Part shown: piece after piece, positions 25,291 through 32,995 of the stretch
How the letters are laid out: each line of letters begins with the position of its first letter
How positions within the stretch are numbered: position 1 is the stretch's first letter
Assembly (NCBI GenBank): GCA_965267425.1
Contig: OZ253959.1
Location: forward strand, 682,001 to 746,000
From: G965267425 sp965267425
GTDB taxonomy: Bacteria; Bacteroidota; Bacteroidia; Flavobacteriales_E; Vicingaceae
Length of the DNA stretch: 64,000 bases
Direction: 5' to 3'
Made by a program: the position numbers and the translations under genes
Notes under the pieces: model-generated
Told to the model about the DNA's origin: nothing
Database searches by the model: none
The model's input: only the letters and a program-made list of their open reading frames with translations

Positions 25291-26283
25291 ATGAAAGTGA
25301 CTTTTTTCTTCCGAAAAAAAAGGGAGAATAACCATAGCATTGAAAGGGTTTTTAATACAGTTATTCAAAACTTATCGGACGCGATATCTACTGTTCAAGT
25401 TGAAGTACCCAAATCGGGAGCCAAACCTTGGGCAATGTTAACGAATATGGCTTTTGCCAAAAAAATGGCCGGAACCATCAATCACATAACCGGTGATGTG
25501 CACTACATTGTCATACGGATGCCAAAAAATAAAAACATCCTCACAATTCATGATATTGAATCCATTTTAACGGGAAATGCCTTAAAACGATGGTTGTTCA
25601 AACTTCTATGGTTCAAATGGCCTATAAAAAAATGTACGTATGTGACGGTCATTTCACAGTCTACGAAAGAGAAATTACAAGAGATTATTTCCATTGATCC
25701 ACAAAAGATTAAAGTTATTCCAAATCCGGTAGTGAATAATTTCGCATTTCGTCCCAGAGAGGTATTGAATCAAATACCTGTACTGTTGCAGATAGGAACA
25801 AAAAAGAATAAGAACCTACCAAATCTAATATTGGCCATTAAGGACATTTCTTGTCATCTAATTGTGGTGGGTTCATTGGACAATGAACAAAAATCTTTGC
25901 TTGAAAATCATCAAATATCATTCGAAAATCACGTCAACATAAGTGATGATGAAATGAAAAAATTATATGATCGAGCTGATATTCTGACATTTACATCGCT
26001 TTTTGAAGGGTTCGGTTTACCCATTATTGAAGCACAACTTTCAGGAGTGCCAGTGATTACGTCTAATCTATCCAGCATGCCTGAAGTGTCAGGTGATGGA
26101 GCAATGAAGGTTGATCCCCATAACATTGATGAAATTAAGAAAGGAATCGAAAAATTAATTTCAGATACCACACTGAGAAAAGAATTGATTGCGCAGGGAA
26201 AAATAAATGCGGCGAAATATGACGTTCATGCCATTACAAACCTGTACGTCGATCTATACAATCAACTAAATGAACATGGCTAG
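25291..26283 (+). CDS. Family 4 glycosyltransferase
   Basis: A 330-residue GT-B enzyme from ATG 25291. Seen: HYIVIRMPKNKNILTIHDIE (donor-domain entry), TVISQSTKEKLQEII, the hinge VLLQIGTKKNKNLPNLI and the EX7E motif in EGFGLPIIE, followed by SGVPVITSNLSSMPEV. It is shorter than most GT4 proteins but complete at both ends. It overlaps the next gene by 14 bases. Probably one of the enzymes assembling the repeat unit. Confidence 0.9.
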   Translation: MKVTFFFRKKRENNHSIERVFNTVIQNLSDAISTVQVEVPKSGAKPWAMLTNMAFAKKMAGTINHITGDVHYIVIRMPKNKNILTIHDIESILTGNALKRWLFKLLWFKWPIKKCTYVTVISQSTKEKLQEIISIDPQKIKVIPNPVVNNFAFRPREVLNQIPVLLQIGTKKNKNLPNLILAIKDISCHLIVVGSLDNEQKSLLENHQISFENHVNISDDEMKKLYDRADILTFTSLFEGFGLPIIEAQLSGVPVITSNLSSMPEVSGDGAMKVDPHNIDEIKKGIEKLISDTTLRKELIAQGKINAAKYDVHAITNLYVDLYNQLNEHG

Positions 26284-27427
26284 CCAAAAGAAATTGATGA
26301 TATTCTCTGATTGGTTTACGCCAGCTTATAAGGCAGGTGGGCCAATTAAGTCCGTTCAAAATTTAGTCAATCTAATTCACCAAGAATTTGAGGTGAAAGT
26401 GGTAACATCGAATACAGATGAAGGTGATCAAATTCCTTTGGAAACTGTGGCATTTGACCAATGGGTTGAAAAAGAAGGGTATTCGGTAATTTATTTATCT
26501 GAAAAGAAAAGGAGTCTTAGGAACATTGCGCTGTTAATAGATCAGGAACGTCCTGATATTTGCTATTTCAATAGTTTATTTTCCTTAAAATTTACGTTGA
26601 TTCCGTTGTTTCTTCTGAAAAATAACAAACACATAAACCCTCGTATTGTACTTGCACCCAGAGGCATGTTGGGAGAAGGTGCTTTGGCAATTAAAAAGAA
26701 TAAGAAACAGCTTTTTTTGAAAGCCAGTCGATTATTCAAATTATTCGATGGTATACGATGGCACGCCACGGCAAATACAGAAAGAGATGAAATACAATTG
26801 CATTTTGGTCATGATACGGATATTAGTGTAGAAGCGAATATTCCAAATGATGATTTTCAAAATCACGCTCCGGAAAAGAATCCTGGACAATTGAATTTGG
26901 TTTTTATTTCCAGAATATCCCCCAAAAAGAACTTAAAGTTTGCCATAACATGCCTTTCGGAATTAAACCTTGAAGGCAGTGTACAAATGGAAATTTATGG
27001 ACCTCTGGAAGATGAGTTTTATTGGAATGAATGCCAAAAAGAAATGGCAAAATTGCCTGATAATATTAAGGTGGAATATAAGGGGGTTGTTACGCCAAAA
27101 GATTTGTACAAGGTTTGGCAGAACAATCATTTTTTATTCTTTCCAACATTGCATGAAAACTATGGTCATGTGATTTATGAATCATTGTCTGCTGGTATTC
27201 CTTTGATCATTAGTGATCAAACCCCTTGGCGAGACCTGCAGAACAAAAAATTAGGTTTTGATTTGCCTTTGAACGACAAAAAAGGTTGGATTCAATCCTT
27301 GCAGCATGCAGCCAACTTTACCAACGACGAATTCAAAGACTATTCAGCCTCATGTGTACAATTTGCTATCAGCAAATTTGACAAGGAGTCGTTCAGGAAA
27401 AGATACATCCAATTGTTTCAGGCATAA
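26270..27427 (+). CDS. Family 4 glycosyltransferase, last gene of the locus
   Basis: A 385-residue GT-B enzyme. The start is ATG 26270, or ATG 26276 two codons on. The opening MIFSDWFTPAYKAGGPIKSV matches the GT4 group found in capsule loci; RIVLAPRGMLGEGAL and LVFISRISPKKNLKFAI lead to the EX7E motif ENYGHVIYE. The stop codon is followed immediately by a strong hairpin terminator, marking the end of the polysaccharide operon. Specificity unknown. Confidence 0.9.
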   Translation: MNMASQKKLMIFSDWFTPAYKAGGPIKSVQNLVNLIHQEFEVKVVTSNTDEGDQIPLETVAFDQWVEKEGYSVIYLSEKKRSLRNIALLIDQERPDICYFNSLFSLKFTLIPLFLLKNNKHINPRIVLAPRGMLGEGALAIKKNKKQLFLKASRLFKLFDGIRWHATANTERDEIQLHFGHDTDISVEANIPNDDFQNHAPEKNPGQLNLVFISRISPKKNLKFAITCLSELNLEGSVQMEIYGPLEDEFYWNECQKEMAKLPDNIKVEYKGVVTPKDLYKVWQNNHFLFFPTLHENYGHVIYESLSAGIPLIISDQTPWRDLQNKKLGFDLPLNDKKGWIQSLQHAANFTNDEFKDYSASCVQFAISKFDKESFRKRYIQLFQA

Positions 27428-27428
27428 A

Positions 27429-27456
27429 AAAAGCTCCGAAATGTTTCGGAGCTTTT
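27429..27456. terminator. Bidirectional intrinsic terminator closing the polysaccharide locus
   Basis: A 12-bp perfect stem (AAAAGCTCCGAA, loop ATGT, TTCGGAGCTTTT). It is preceded by A-residues and ends in T-residues, so it can work on both strands. It lies between the convergent ends of the last glycosyltransferase (27427) and the outer-membrane protein gene (27477). Confidence 0.88.
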
Positions 27457-27476
27457 CATGTATATCTTCTAAGCGA

Positions 27477-28373
27477 TTAGAATTTCGCTCTCGATTTTCT
27501 TCTTTTTCTCTTTCTTCCTCTAGCATAGTTGTAACGAGATCTGTAGAAATTACTTTTTCCACGAATCATAAAGCTAAGGTTAGCTGTGGCGAACATGTAC
27601 ATGTCGTCACTCTCATCACTTCCTCTTGGAGAAGTTTCACCAGGACCATTTTTTTGATAATCCTGTAAAATGTTTTCATCAAGAAAGTCTTGGTTTGAAC
27701 GATAAGACAAAGCTTGACTTTCTGGACTTAATGTGCTGTAAGCACTGTAATCAGTACTAACATCATCCAAATAATCAAACCCTGTATAACGAAGTCCAAG
27801 CTCGGCACCTAATCGCCATTTACGTCCAAATGTGAAATGTGCTCCAAGACCGAATGGAAAAGTTGGAATAAGGTTGCTGTAATCAACTCCTTCAGTAGTA
27901 AATTCTCTTAGGTTCACCCATTCACCATTGATTTCCGCTTTTGGTTCGTGGTAAGCTAATCCAACACCCAAGAATACGTAACTGTTAAAGAACACATTGT
28001 ATCTTCCTGTTCTTCCAAAGTCCTTAATACTTAAAAAGTGAATTTCACCGGTAACACTTAATTCGTAAATGTCATTTCTAAAATGAAGATTTCTTGCCTG
28101 GCGACCAATATCTTCTGCCAAACTATCTGCTCCAGATATTCTTCCCCAAATCAAATTACCTTTCAACGAGATAAGATTGGACATTCGATATCTATAGAAG
28201 AATCCCAACGCAGGATTCGCTCGAGAAAACTGAATAGTTGTAGGATCAGCTCCTGGCCCACCAATATCTCCAAGGTGTGAAGATAAACCTACCATCACTC
28301 CATAATCCACATTGTATTGCGCGTATCCGAAATACGTGGAAAATACCAAGGCCAATGTCAACAATCGTTTCAT
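27477..28373 (-). CDS. DUF6089-like outer-membrane beta-barrel protein
   Basis: A 298-residue protein with a signal peptide (1-19, MKRLLTLALVFSTYFGYAQ). The segments YGVMVGLSSHLGDIGGPGAD, ANPALGFFYRYRMSNLIS and GLRYTGFDYLDDVS are the hallmarks of the Bacteroidota DUF6089 family, predicted barrels with alternating aromatic strands. The end is strongly basic (RGRKRKRRKSRAKF), which is unusual after a barrel. The chosen ATG at 28373 puts the signal peptide first; an upstream in-frame start at 28433 would place 20 non-conserved residues before it. Function unknown. It ends at the shared terminator. Confidence 0.82.
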   Translation of the reverse strand: MKRLLTLALVFSTYFGYAQYNVDYGVMVGLSSHLGDIGGPGADPTTIQFSRANPALGFFYRYRMSNLISLKGNLIWGRISGADSLAEDIGRQARNLHFRNDIYELSVTGEIHFLSIKDFGRTGRYNVFFNSYVFLGVGLAYHEPKAEINGEWVNLREFTTEGVDYSNLIPTFPFGLGAHFTFGRKWRLGAELGLRYTGFDYLDDVSTDYSAYSTLSPESQALSYRSNQDFLDENILQDYQKNGPGETSPRGSDESDDMYMFATANLSFMIRGKSNFYRSRYNYARGRKRKRRKSRAKF

Positions 28374-28412
28374 ATCAGGCAAATATATAGTTAAATGACT
28401 ATTCAAGTCAAA

Positions 28413-28420
28413 TAATTTTG
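28413..28420 (+). promoter_or_regulatory. -7 promoter element for the nitronate monooxygenase-like gene
   Basis: TAATTTTG matches TAnnTTTG, 53 bases upstream of ATG 28474. It shares the short divergent region with the promoter of the DUF6089-like gene. Confidence 0.4.
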
Positions 28421-28430
28421 AAAAAGTATG

Positions 28431-28438
28431 CAAAAATA
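28431..28438 (-). promoter_or_regulatory. -7 promoter element for the DUF6089-like gene
   Basis: On the minus strand this reads TATTTTTG, 57 bases upstream of ATG 28373. A second match, TATATTTG at 28380-28387, lies so close to the ATG that it would give an almost leaderless transcript. Confidence 0.42.
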
Positions 28439-28473
28439 TTGATTCTTTTTTATTGAATGCTAATTATTGCAAT

Positions 28474-29430
28474 ATGAAAAATCGTGTACAATCACTTTAT
28501 CAAATTAAATTCCCCCTCATTCAGGCTGGTATGATATGGTGTAGTGGATGGCGATTGGCTTCTGCCGTAAGTAATAGCGGAGGGTTAGGGATTATTGGTT
28601 CCGGCTCCATGTATCCGGAAGTGTTGCGTGAACATATTCAAAAATGTAAAGCGACAACAAAATATTCTTTTGCAGTAAACGTCCCATTATTATATCCTGA
28701 TATTGAAAAATTGATGGAAATTATTGTTGAGGAAAAGGTTCCTTACGTATTTACATCGGCAGGAAACCCCAAAACTTGGACGTCTCATTTGCAAAGTCAT
28801 GGCATTAAAGTGACACACGTTGTTTCCAGTGTGAAATTTGCCTTAAAAGCGCAAGCTGCGGGTGTGGATGCTGTTGTGGCTGAGGGATTTGAAGCTGGAG
28901 GGCACAATGGAAGGGATGAAACAACTACCCTTTGTTTGATTCCAATGGTTGCAAAGGAAATTGACATTCCATTAATAGCCGCAGGAGGAATTGGTTCGGG
29001 AAGATCCATGCTTGCTGCTATGATTCTGGGAGCGGATGGTGTACAAATTGGAAGTCGATTTGTTGTATCCAATGAATCTTCCGGACATGAAAATTTTAAA
29101 AATAAAGTAGTTGAATCAAAAGAAGGGGATACCATATTAACCCTGAAAAAACTGACTCCGGTTCGACTGATCAAAAATGAATTCTATCATTCGGTTATGG
29201 AGGCGGAGGCAAAAGGGGCTGATGAAAACGAGCTAGCTGAAATTTTAGGAAGGGCAAGAGCAAAAAAAGGAATGTTTGAAGGTGATTTAAAAGAAGGAGA
29301 ATTAGAAATAGGCCAAATATCCGGAATGCTGGACGAAATTAAACCTGCGGCACAAATCGTTGAAGAAATTATGCAAGAATTCATAGAAGCCAAATCAGAA
29401 ATTCAATCCAATTCGAAATTTCATGATTGA
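28474..29430 (+). CDS. Nitronate monooxygenase-like flavoprotein
   Basis: A 311-residue TIM-barrel flavoprotein of the 2-nitropropane dioxygenase/FabK group. Seen: FPLIQAGMIWCSGWRLASAV, GGLGIIGSGSM, VVAEGFEAGGHNG (FMN and active-site region) and IAAGGIGSGRSMLAAMILGADGVQIG split across the phosphate-binding barrel end. It would oxidise nitronates with FMN and oxygen; FabK-type enoyl reductases share this fold, so the substrate is uncertain. ATG 28474 is chosen; the open frame begins at 28453 but without conserved residues. It overlaps the M16 peptidase gene by eight bases. Confidence 0.85.
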   Translation: MKNRVQSLYQIKFPLIQAGMIWCSGWRLASAVSNSGGLGIIGSGSMYPEVLREHIQKCKATTKYSFAVNVPLLYPDIEKLMEIIVEEKVPYVFTSAGNPKTWTSHLQSHGIKVTHVVSSVKFALKAQAAGVDAVVAEGFEAGGHNGRDETTTLCLIPMVAKEIDIPLIAAGGIGSGRSMLAAMILGADGVQIGSRFVVSNESSGHENFKNKVVESKEGDTILTLKKLTPVRLIKNEFYHSVMEAEAKGADENELAEILGRARAKKGMFEGDLKEGELEIGQISGMLDEIKPAAQIVEEIMQEFIEAKSEIQSNSKFHD

Positions 29431-30658
29431 ATTTGAAAAATATGAGTTGGAAAATGGGCTCAAAGTAATTTTGCATCAGGATAAATCTACACCTCTTGCT
29501 GCTATAAATGTTTTGTACGATGTTGGTGCCAGAGATGAGGATGAACACCGAACAGGGTTTGCCCATCTTTTTGAACACCTCATGTTTGGTGGATCGGAAA
29601 ATATCCCGTCGTTTGATACTCCACTTCAAAAAGCAGGAGGCGAAAACAATGCCTATACCACCAATGATGTAACCAACTATTACATGACCATTCCAATTGA
29701 AAATATTGAGACAGGTTTTTGGTTGGAATCAGATAGAATGCTTCAACTTGATTTTTCTCAGCATAGTCTAGACGTGCAAAAGAACGTGGTCATTGAAGAA
29801 TTTAAGCAACGGTATTTAAATCAACCCTATGGTGATGTATGGTTGAACTTACGACCTTTGGCATTTCAAAAGCATCCTTATAAGTGGCCAACCATTGGTA
29901 AAGATATTCAGCATATAGAAGATGCCACACTTGATGATGTAAAACATTTCTTTAAAAAGCACTACCATCCAGGAAATGCCATCTTATCCGTTGCAGGAGA
30001 CTTTGAATTCGATCAAATGAAAGTCTTGATAGAAAAATGGTTCGGTTCAATACCTGCCAATAGCAAGGCAAAACGTCAACTTCCAAAAGAACCGGAACAA
30101 CTAACTGAGAGAAATCTTTCTTTGGAACGTGATGTTCCGGCCAACGCCTTATATAAAGTATATCACATGGTAAATCGAAACCATGAAGACTACGCTACTA
30201 CTGATTTGATATCTGATATCCTGGGAAGAAGCGAATCCTCAAGATTGCATCAAAAACTAGTCAAGGAAAAACAATTGTTCAGTGAGATCAATGCTTATGT
30301 GACAGGAGATTTTGATGAAGGCTTGTTGGTTATTTCTGGAAAAACACTTGAAGGAATTGATTTAGAAGATGCTGATAGTGCCTTAGAGCAAGAATTGAAC
30401 GAGCTGATAAAATCGGGTTGTGATGAAAGAGAATTACAAAAAGTCAGAAACAAAGTTGAATCGACACTCAAATTTTCAGAATTAACTGTTTTGAACAAGG
30501 CCATGAATTTGGCAATGGCTGAGTTAATGGGTGATATCCAATTAGTGAATACAGAATTTGATAAATATCTTAAGGTAACCAAAGAAGATATCCATAAAGT
30601 GGCCAATAAGTTGCTGAAAAAAAGCAATTGTTCAACCCTACTATACCGAGCCAAATGA
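29423..30658 (+). CDS. M16 zinc peptidase, catalytic subunit
   Basis: A 411-residue insulinase-family peptidase. The inverted zinc motif HLFEH is at 48-52 and the third ligand is E125 or E126 in NVVIEEFKQRY. The first domain starts YELENGLKVILHQDKSTPLA. There is no signal peptide, so it should act in the cytoplasm unless exported in another way. It is followed, with a four-base overlap, by a second M16 gene lacking the zinc motif; such pairs form heterodimers in which the second subunit helps bind peptide. It overlaps the flavoprotein gene upstream by eight bases. Confidence 0.92.
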   Translation: MIEFEKYELENGLKVILHQDKSTPLAAINVLYDVGARDEDEHRTGFAHLFEHLMFGGSENIPSFDTPLQKAGGENNAYTTNDVTNYYMTIPIENIETGFWLESDRMLQLDFSQHSLDVQKNVVIEEFKQRYLNQPYGDVWLNLRPLAFQKHPYKWPTIGKDIQHIEDATLDDVKHFFKKHYHPGNAILSVAGDFEFDQMKVLIEKWFGSIPANSKAKRQLPKEPEQLTERNLSLERDVPANALYKVYHMVNRNHEDYATTDLISDILGRSESSRLHQKLVKEKQLFSEINAYVTGDFDEGLLVISGKTLEGIDLEDADSALEQELNELIKSGCDERELQKVRNKVESTLKFSELTVLNKAMNLAMAELMGDIQLVNTEFDKYLKVTKEDIHKVANKLLKKSNCSTLLYRAK

Positions 30659-31938
30659 TCCACGTAAAAAATAGAACGATTGAGCCTCCCATTGAGATTC
30701 CTCAAAAAATTGGATTTCTGAAACCGGTCCGAGAATCGTTGGGGCAAAATTCGTACATACATCTATTAGAAGGAAAGGGAATTGAAGTTTTAAAAATTGA
30801 ATGGGTATTTAATGCTGGAAGTAGCAAGGAAACTAATAGTCTTGTTCCTATAGCTACCAATGAGTTGATTCACAGAGGGACAAATGACCAAACCGCGAGA
30901 CAAATTGCGGAACACATTGATTATTACGGAGCATTTTTTGAACATGAGGTCACCAAAGACAGAGCATCATTAGTCTTGTATTGTTTGGTTAAGCATCAAG
31001 AAAAGTTAATTCCTTTGGTATCGAAAGTGCTTCATTCTGCAGCATTTCCGGAAAAGGAGTTCGAGACCTTTATTGCCAACAAAAGACAAAACTTTCTCAT
31101 CAATCAAGAAAAGGTATCAACCTTAGCCAGAAACGAATTTAATAACCTGCTTTTCGGAGAAGATCATCCCTATAATACTCACCTCAAACTTTCTTCATTC
31201 GACACCATTTCCAGAGAAAACATTAAAGAGTTTTATGAATCATATTATAAAGAAGGAGAGTCGGAAATTTTTGTTTCAGGAGACTTTAACGCTCAAACGT
31301 TAACACTTCTTTCAAATGAATTTGATAAAAATAGATTTGGACTTGAAAAAGCAGGTAGGAACATACCTTCATTTGAGGCCAAATCGGGTGTATATCATTT
31401 AGAAAAGGAGGGTGCAGTACAAACGGCCATCAGAATTGGGAAAAAGGGTCTTGGAAGAAATCATCCTCATTATGGAAAATTAAAAGTTGCCAATACCTTA
31501 CTTGGAGGGTATTTCGGGTCTCGTTTAATGTCCAACCTCAGAGAAGATAAAGGGTATACGTATGGAATATCGTCCTCGGTTGTTCCCTTTTTAAAGGATG
31601 GAATTTTTGCCATATTAACTGAGGTAAATGCAGAACATGCCCAAAAGGCGGTTGATGAAATTCAGCGGGAGTTGAAAGTGTTGCAGCAAGAAATTCCTAC
31701 TACTGAAGAAATTGATGTTGTGCGTAATTACATGATGGGTGCAATATTGAAAAGTTTGGATGGCGTTTTTTCACAAATGGAAGCGTACAAAGAAATCTAC
31801 CTAAATGATCTGGATTATTCATTTTACCAGTCCTATATAGAAGACATTAAAACCATAACAACTGATGAGATTAGTGAAATGGTGCGAACATATTTAACTT
31901 GGGAAGATATGATTGTATTAACAGCTGGAAAAATTTGA
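30655..31938 (+). CDS. M16 peptidase, non-catalytic partner subunit
   Basis: About 427 residues from ATG 30655, which overlaps the previous stop (ATGA). The fold is M16: EVLKIEWVFNAGSSKETNSL in strand 2 and ANTLLGGYFGSRLMSNLRED in domain 2, followed by KGYTYGISS, the Arg/Tyr substrate-clamp motif. Where the catalytic subunit has HLFEH, this one reads NELIHRG, so no zinc site remains. This division of labour is standard for two-gene bacterial M16 peptidases. No signal peptide is seen. Confidence 0.9.
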   Translation: MIHVKNRTIEPPIEIPQKIGFLKPVRESLGQNSYIHLLEGKGIEVLKIEWVFNAGSSKETNSLVPIATNELIHRGTNDQTARQIAEHIDYYGAFFEHEVTKDRASLVLYCLVKHQEKLIPLVSKVLHSAAFPEKEFETFIANKRQNFLINQEKVSTLARNEFNNLLFGEDHPYNTHLKLSSFDTISRENIKEFYESYYKEGESEIFVSGDFNAQTLTLLSNEFDKNRFGLEKAGRNIPSFEAKSGVYHLEKEGAVQTAIRIGKKGLGRNHPHYGKLKVANTLLGGYFGSRLMSNLREDKGYTYGISSSVVPFLKDGIFAILTEVNAEHAQKAVDEIQRELKVLQQEIPTTEEIDVVRNYMMGAILKSLDGVFSQMEAYKEIYLNDLDYSFYQSYIEDIKTITTDEISEMVRTYLTWEDMIVLTAGKI

Positions 31939-32006
31939 TTTTCAATTAGTTGTATTTGTTTTTTCAAATTTGTGTATCTTTATTAAGCACCAATAGACAC
32001 CGGCCT

Positions 32007-32828
32007 ATGAAATTTCATTTTTTCTTTTTGTTGCTCAGTTTTTGTTTTTCCATATTGTCTTATGGTCAGATTGACGGATATAGCGATCACCAAAGTGATG
32101 AAATGGGTGTGGATTCTAATCTAATTGATAAAGAGCCAAATAGAATGGAGGTATATCCAGAAGGAATTATCCCTCATTCAGAACTTGAAGATGGGTTCAC
32201 ACTGACGTATGATGTATATTTTCAAAATATATTGAATGAACCCGTATCGGAATTGACCATTATTGATACCATTTCAGAATTCCTTGATTTTTCATCTTTT
32301 CAAATGAATTCATCCACCCATGATTATGAAATTTATCCTATACCACCGGATATCATGGTCTGGAAATTTTATAATGTGAAATTGACCGATAGTACCATTG
32401 GAAAGAGTGAAAGTAAAGGTAAAATTCAATTTAGTTTGGATATCCTGCCTGGCGTATATATTGGTGATTCTATATTGAATAGGGCACACATTATATTTGA
32501 TTCTGACATTGATATATGGACAAATGAAGTGTGGAATGCCTTTGACTTGCCAACCAATGCAGAAAATAGTCAAGAAATGGATCAGGAATTAATACTATTT
32601 CCCAACCCGGGAAATGCTCTGGTTTATTTCGATTTAGGTAAATATGATGTACCCATAGCAACCATTCGGATTTATGATAATAATATTCGGTTGGTAAAGG
32701 AATTAAATGACGTTAATTCAAAAGAAGGCCTTGTCTCATTTAATATCTCAGATTTACCGAAAGGAATCTATTCCGTTCAAATTTTATCGAATGAATTCAA
32801 TCAAATGCGAAAGTTGATCATTGAATAA
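32007..32828 (+). CDS. Secreted protein with DUF7619/DUF11-like domain and T9SS type A sorting domain
   Basis: A 273-residue protein from ATG 32007 with a signal peptide (1-20, MKFHFFFLLLSFCFSILSYG). Residues about 45-190 (EDGFTLTYDVYFQNI, TIIDTISEFLDFSSFQMNSS, DSILNRAHIIFDSD) look like one DUF11-related domain of the DUF7619 kind, which usually sits just before the sorting domain of much larger T9SS proteins. The C-terminal 75 residues (LILFPNPGNALVYF to MRKLIIE) are a type A sorting domain. It may be the trimmed tail of a larger ancestor. A near-match promoter, TATCTTTA, lies at 31975-31982. Function unknown. Confidence 0.8.
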   Translation: MKFHFFFLLLSFCFSILSYGQIDGYSDHQSDEMGVDSNLIDKEPNRMEVYPEGIIPHSELEDGFTLTYDVYFQNILNEPVSELTIIDTISEFLDFSSFQMNSSTHDYEIYPIPPDIMVWKFYNVKLTDSTIGKSESKGKIQFSLDILPGVYIGDSILNRAHIIFDSDIDIWTNEVWNAFDLPTNAENSQEMDQELILFPNPGNALVYFDLGKYDVPIATIRIYDNNIRLVKELNDVNSKEGLVSFNISDLPKGIYSVQILSNEFNQMRKLIIE

Positions 32829-32928
32829 TTCAAACAATCTAAAGCATATCCTTTACGTTTTAAATGAAATTATTCTTTTCATATAAGAGAATAAGGTGAG
32901 AAAATAATGAAAATCTGTTTGATAAATT

Positions 32929-32936
32929 TATATTTG
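32929..32936 (+). promoter_or_regulatory. -7 promoter element for the 720-residue type B cargo gene
   Basis: TATATTTG matches TAnnTTTG exactly, about 60 bases upstream of ATG 32996. An expected transcript start near 32942 leaves ATG 32957 also usable, but the signal peptide begins at 32996. Confidence 0.48.
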
Positions 32937-32995
32937 CAAGGCAACCAATGCATGATATGGGTCGTCTGACTTATGATAATAGTTTGAAAAGCTGT

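Noticed and set aside
32860..32895. Inverted repeat TTATTCT/AGAATAA as a terminator after the small T9SS gene
   Set aside because: The stem is AT-only and has no T-run after it; likely chance in AT-rich DNA.
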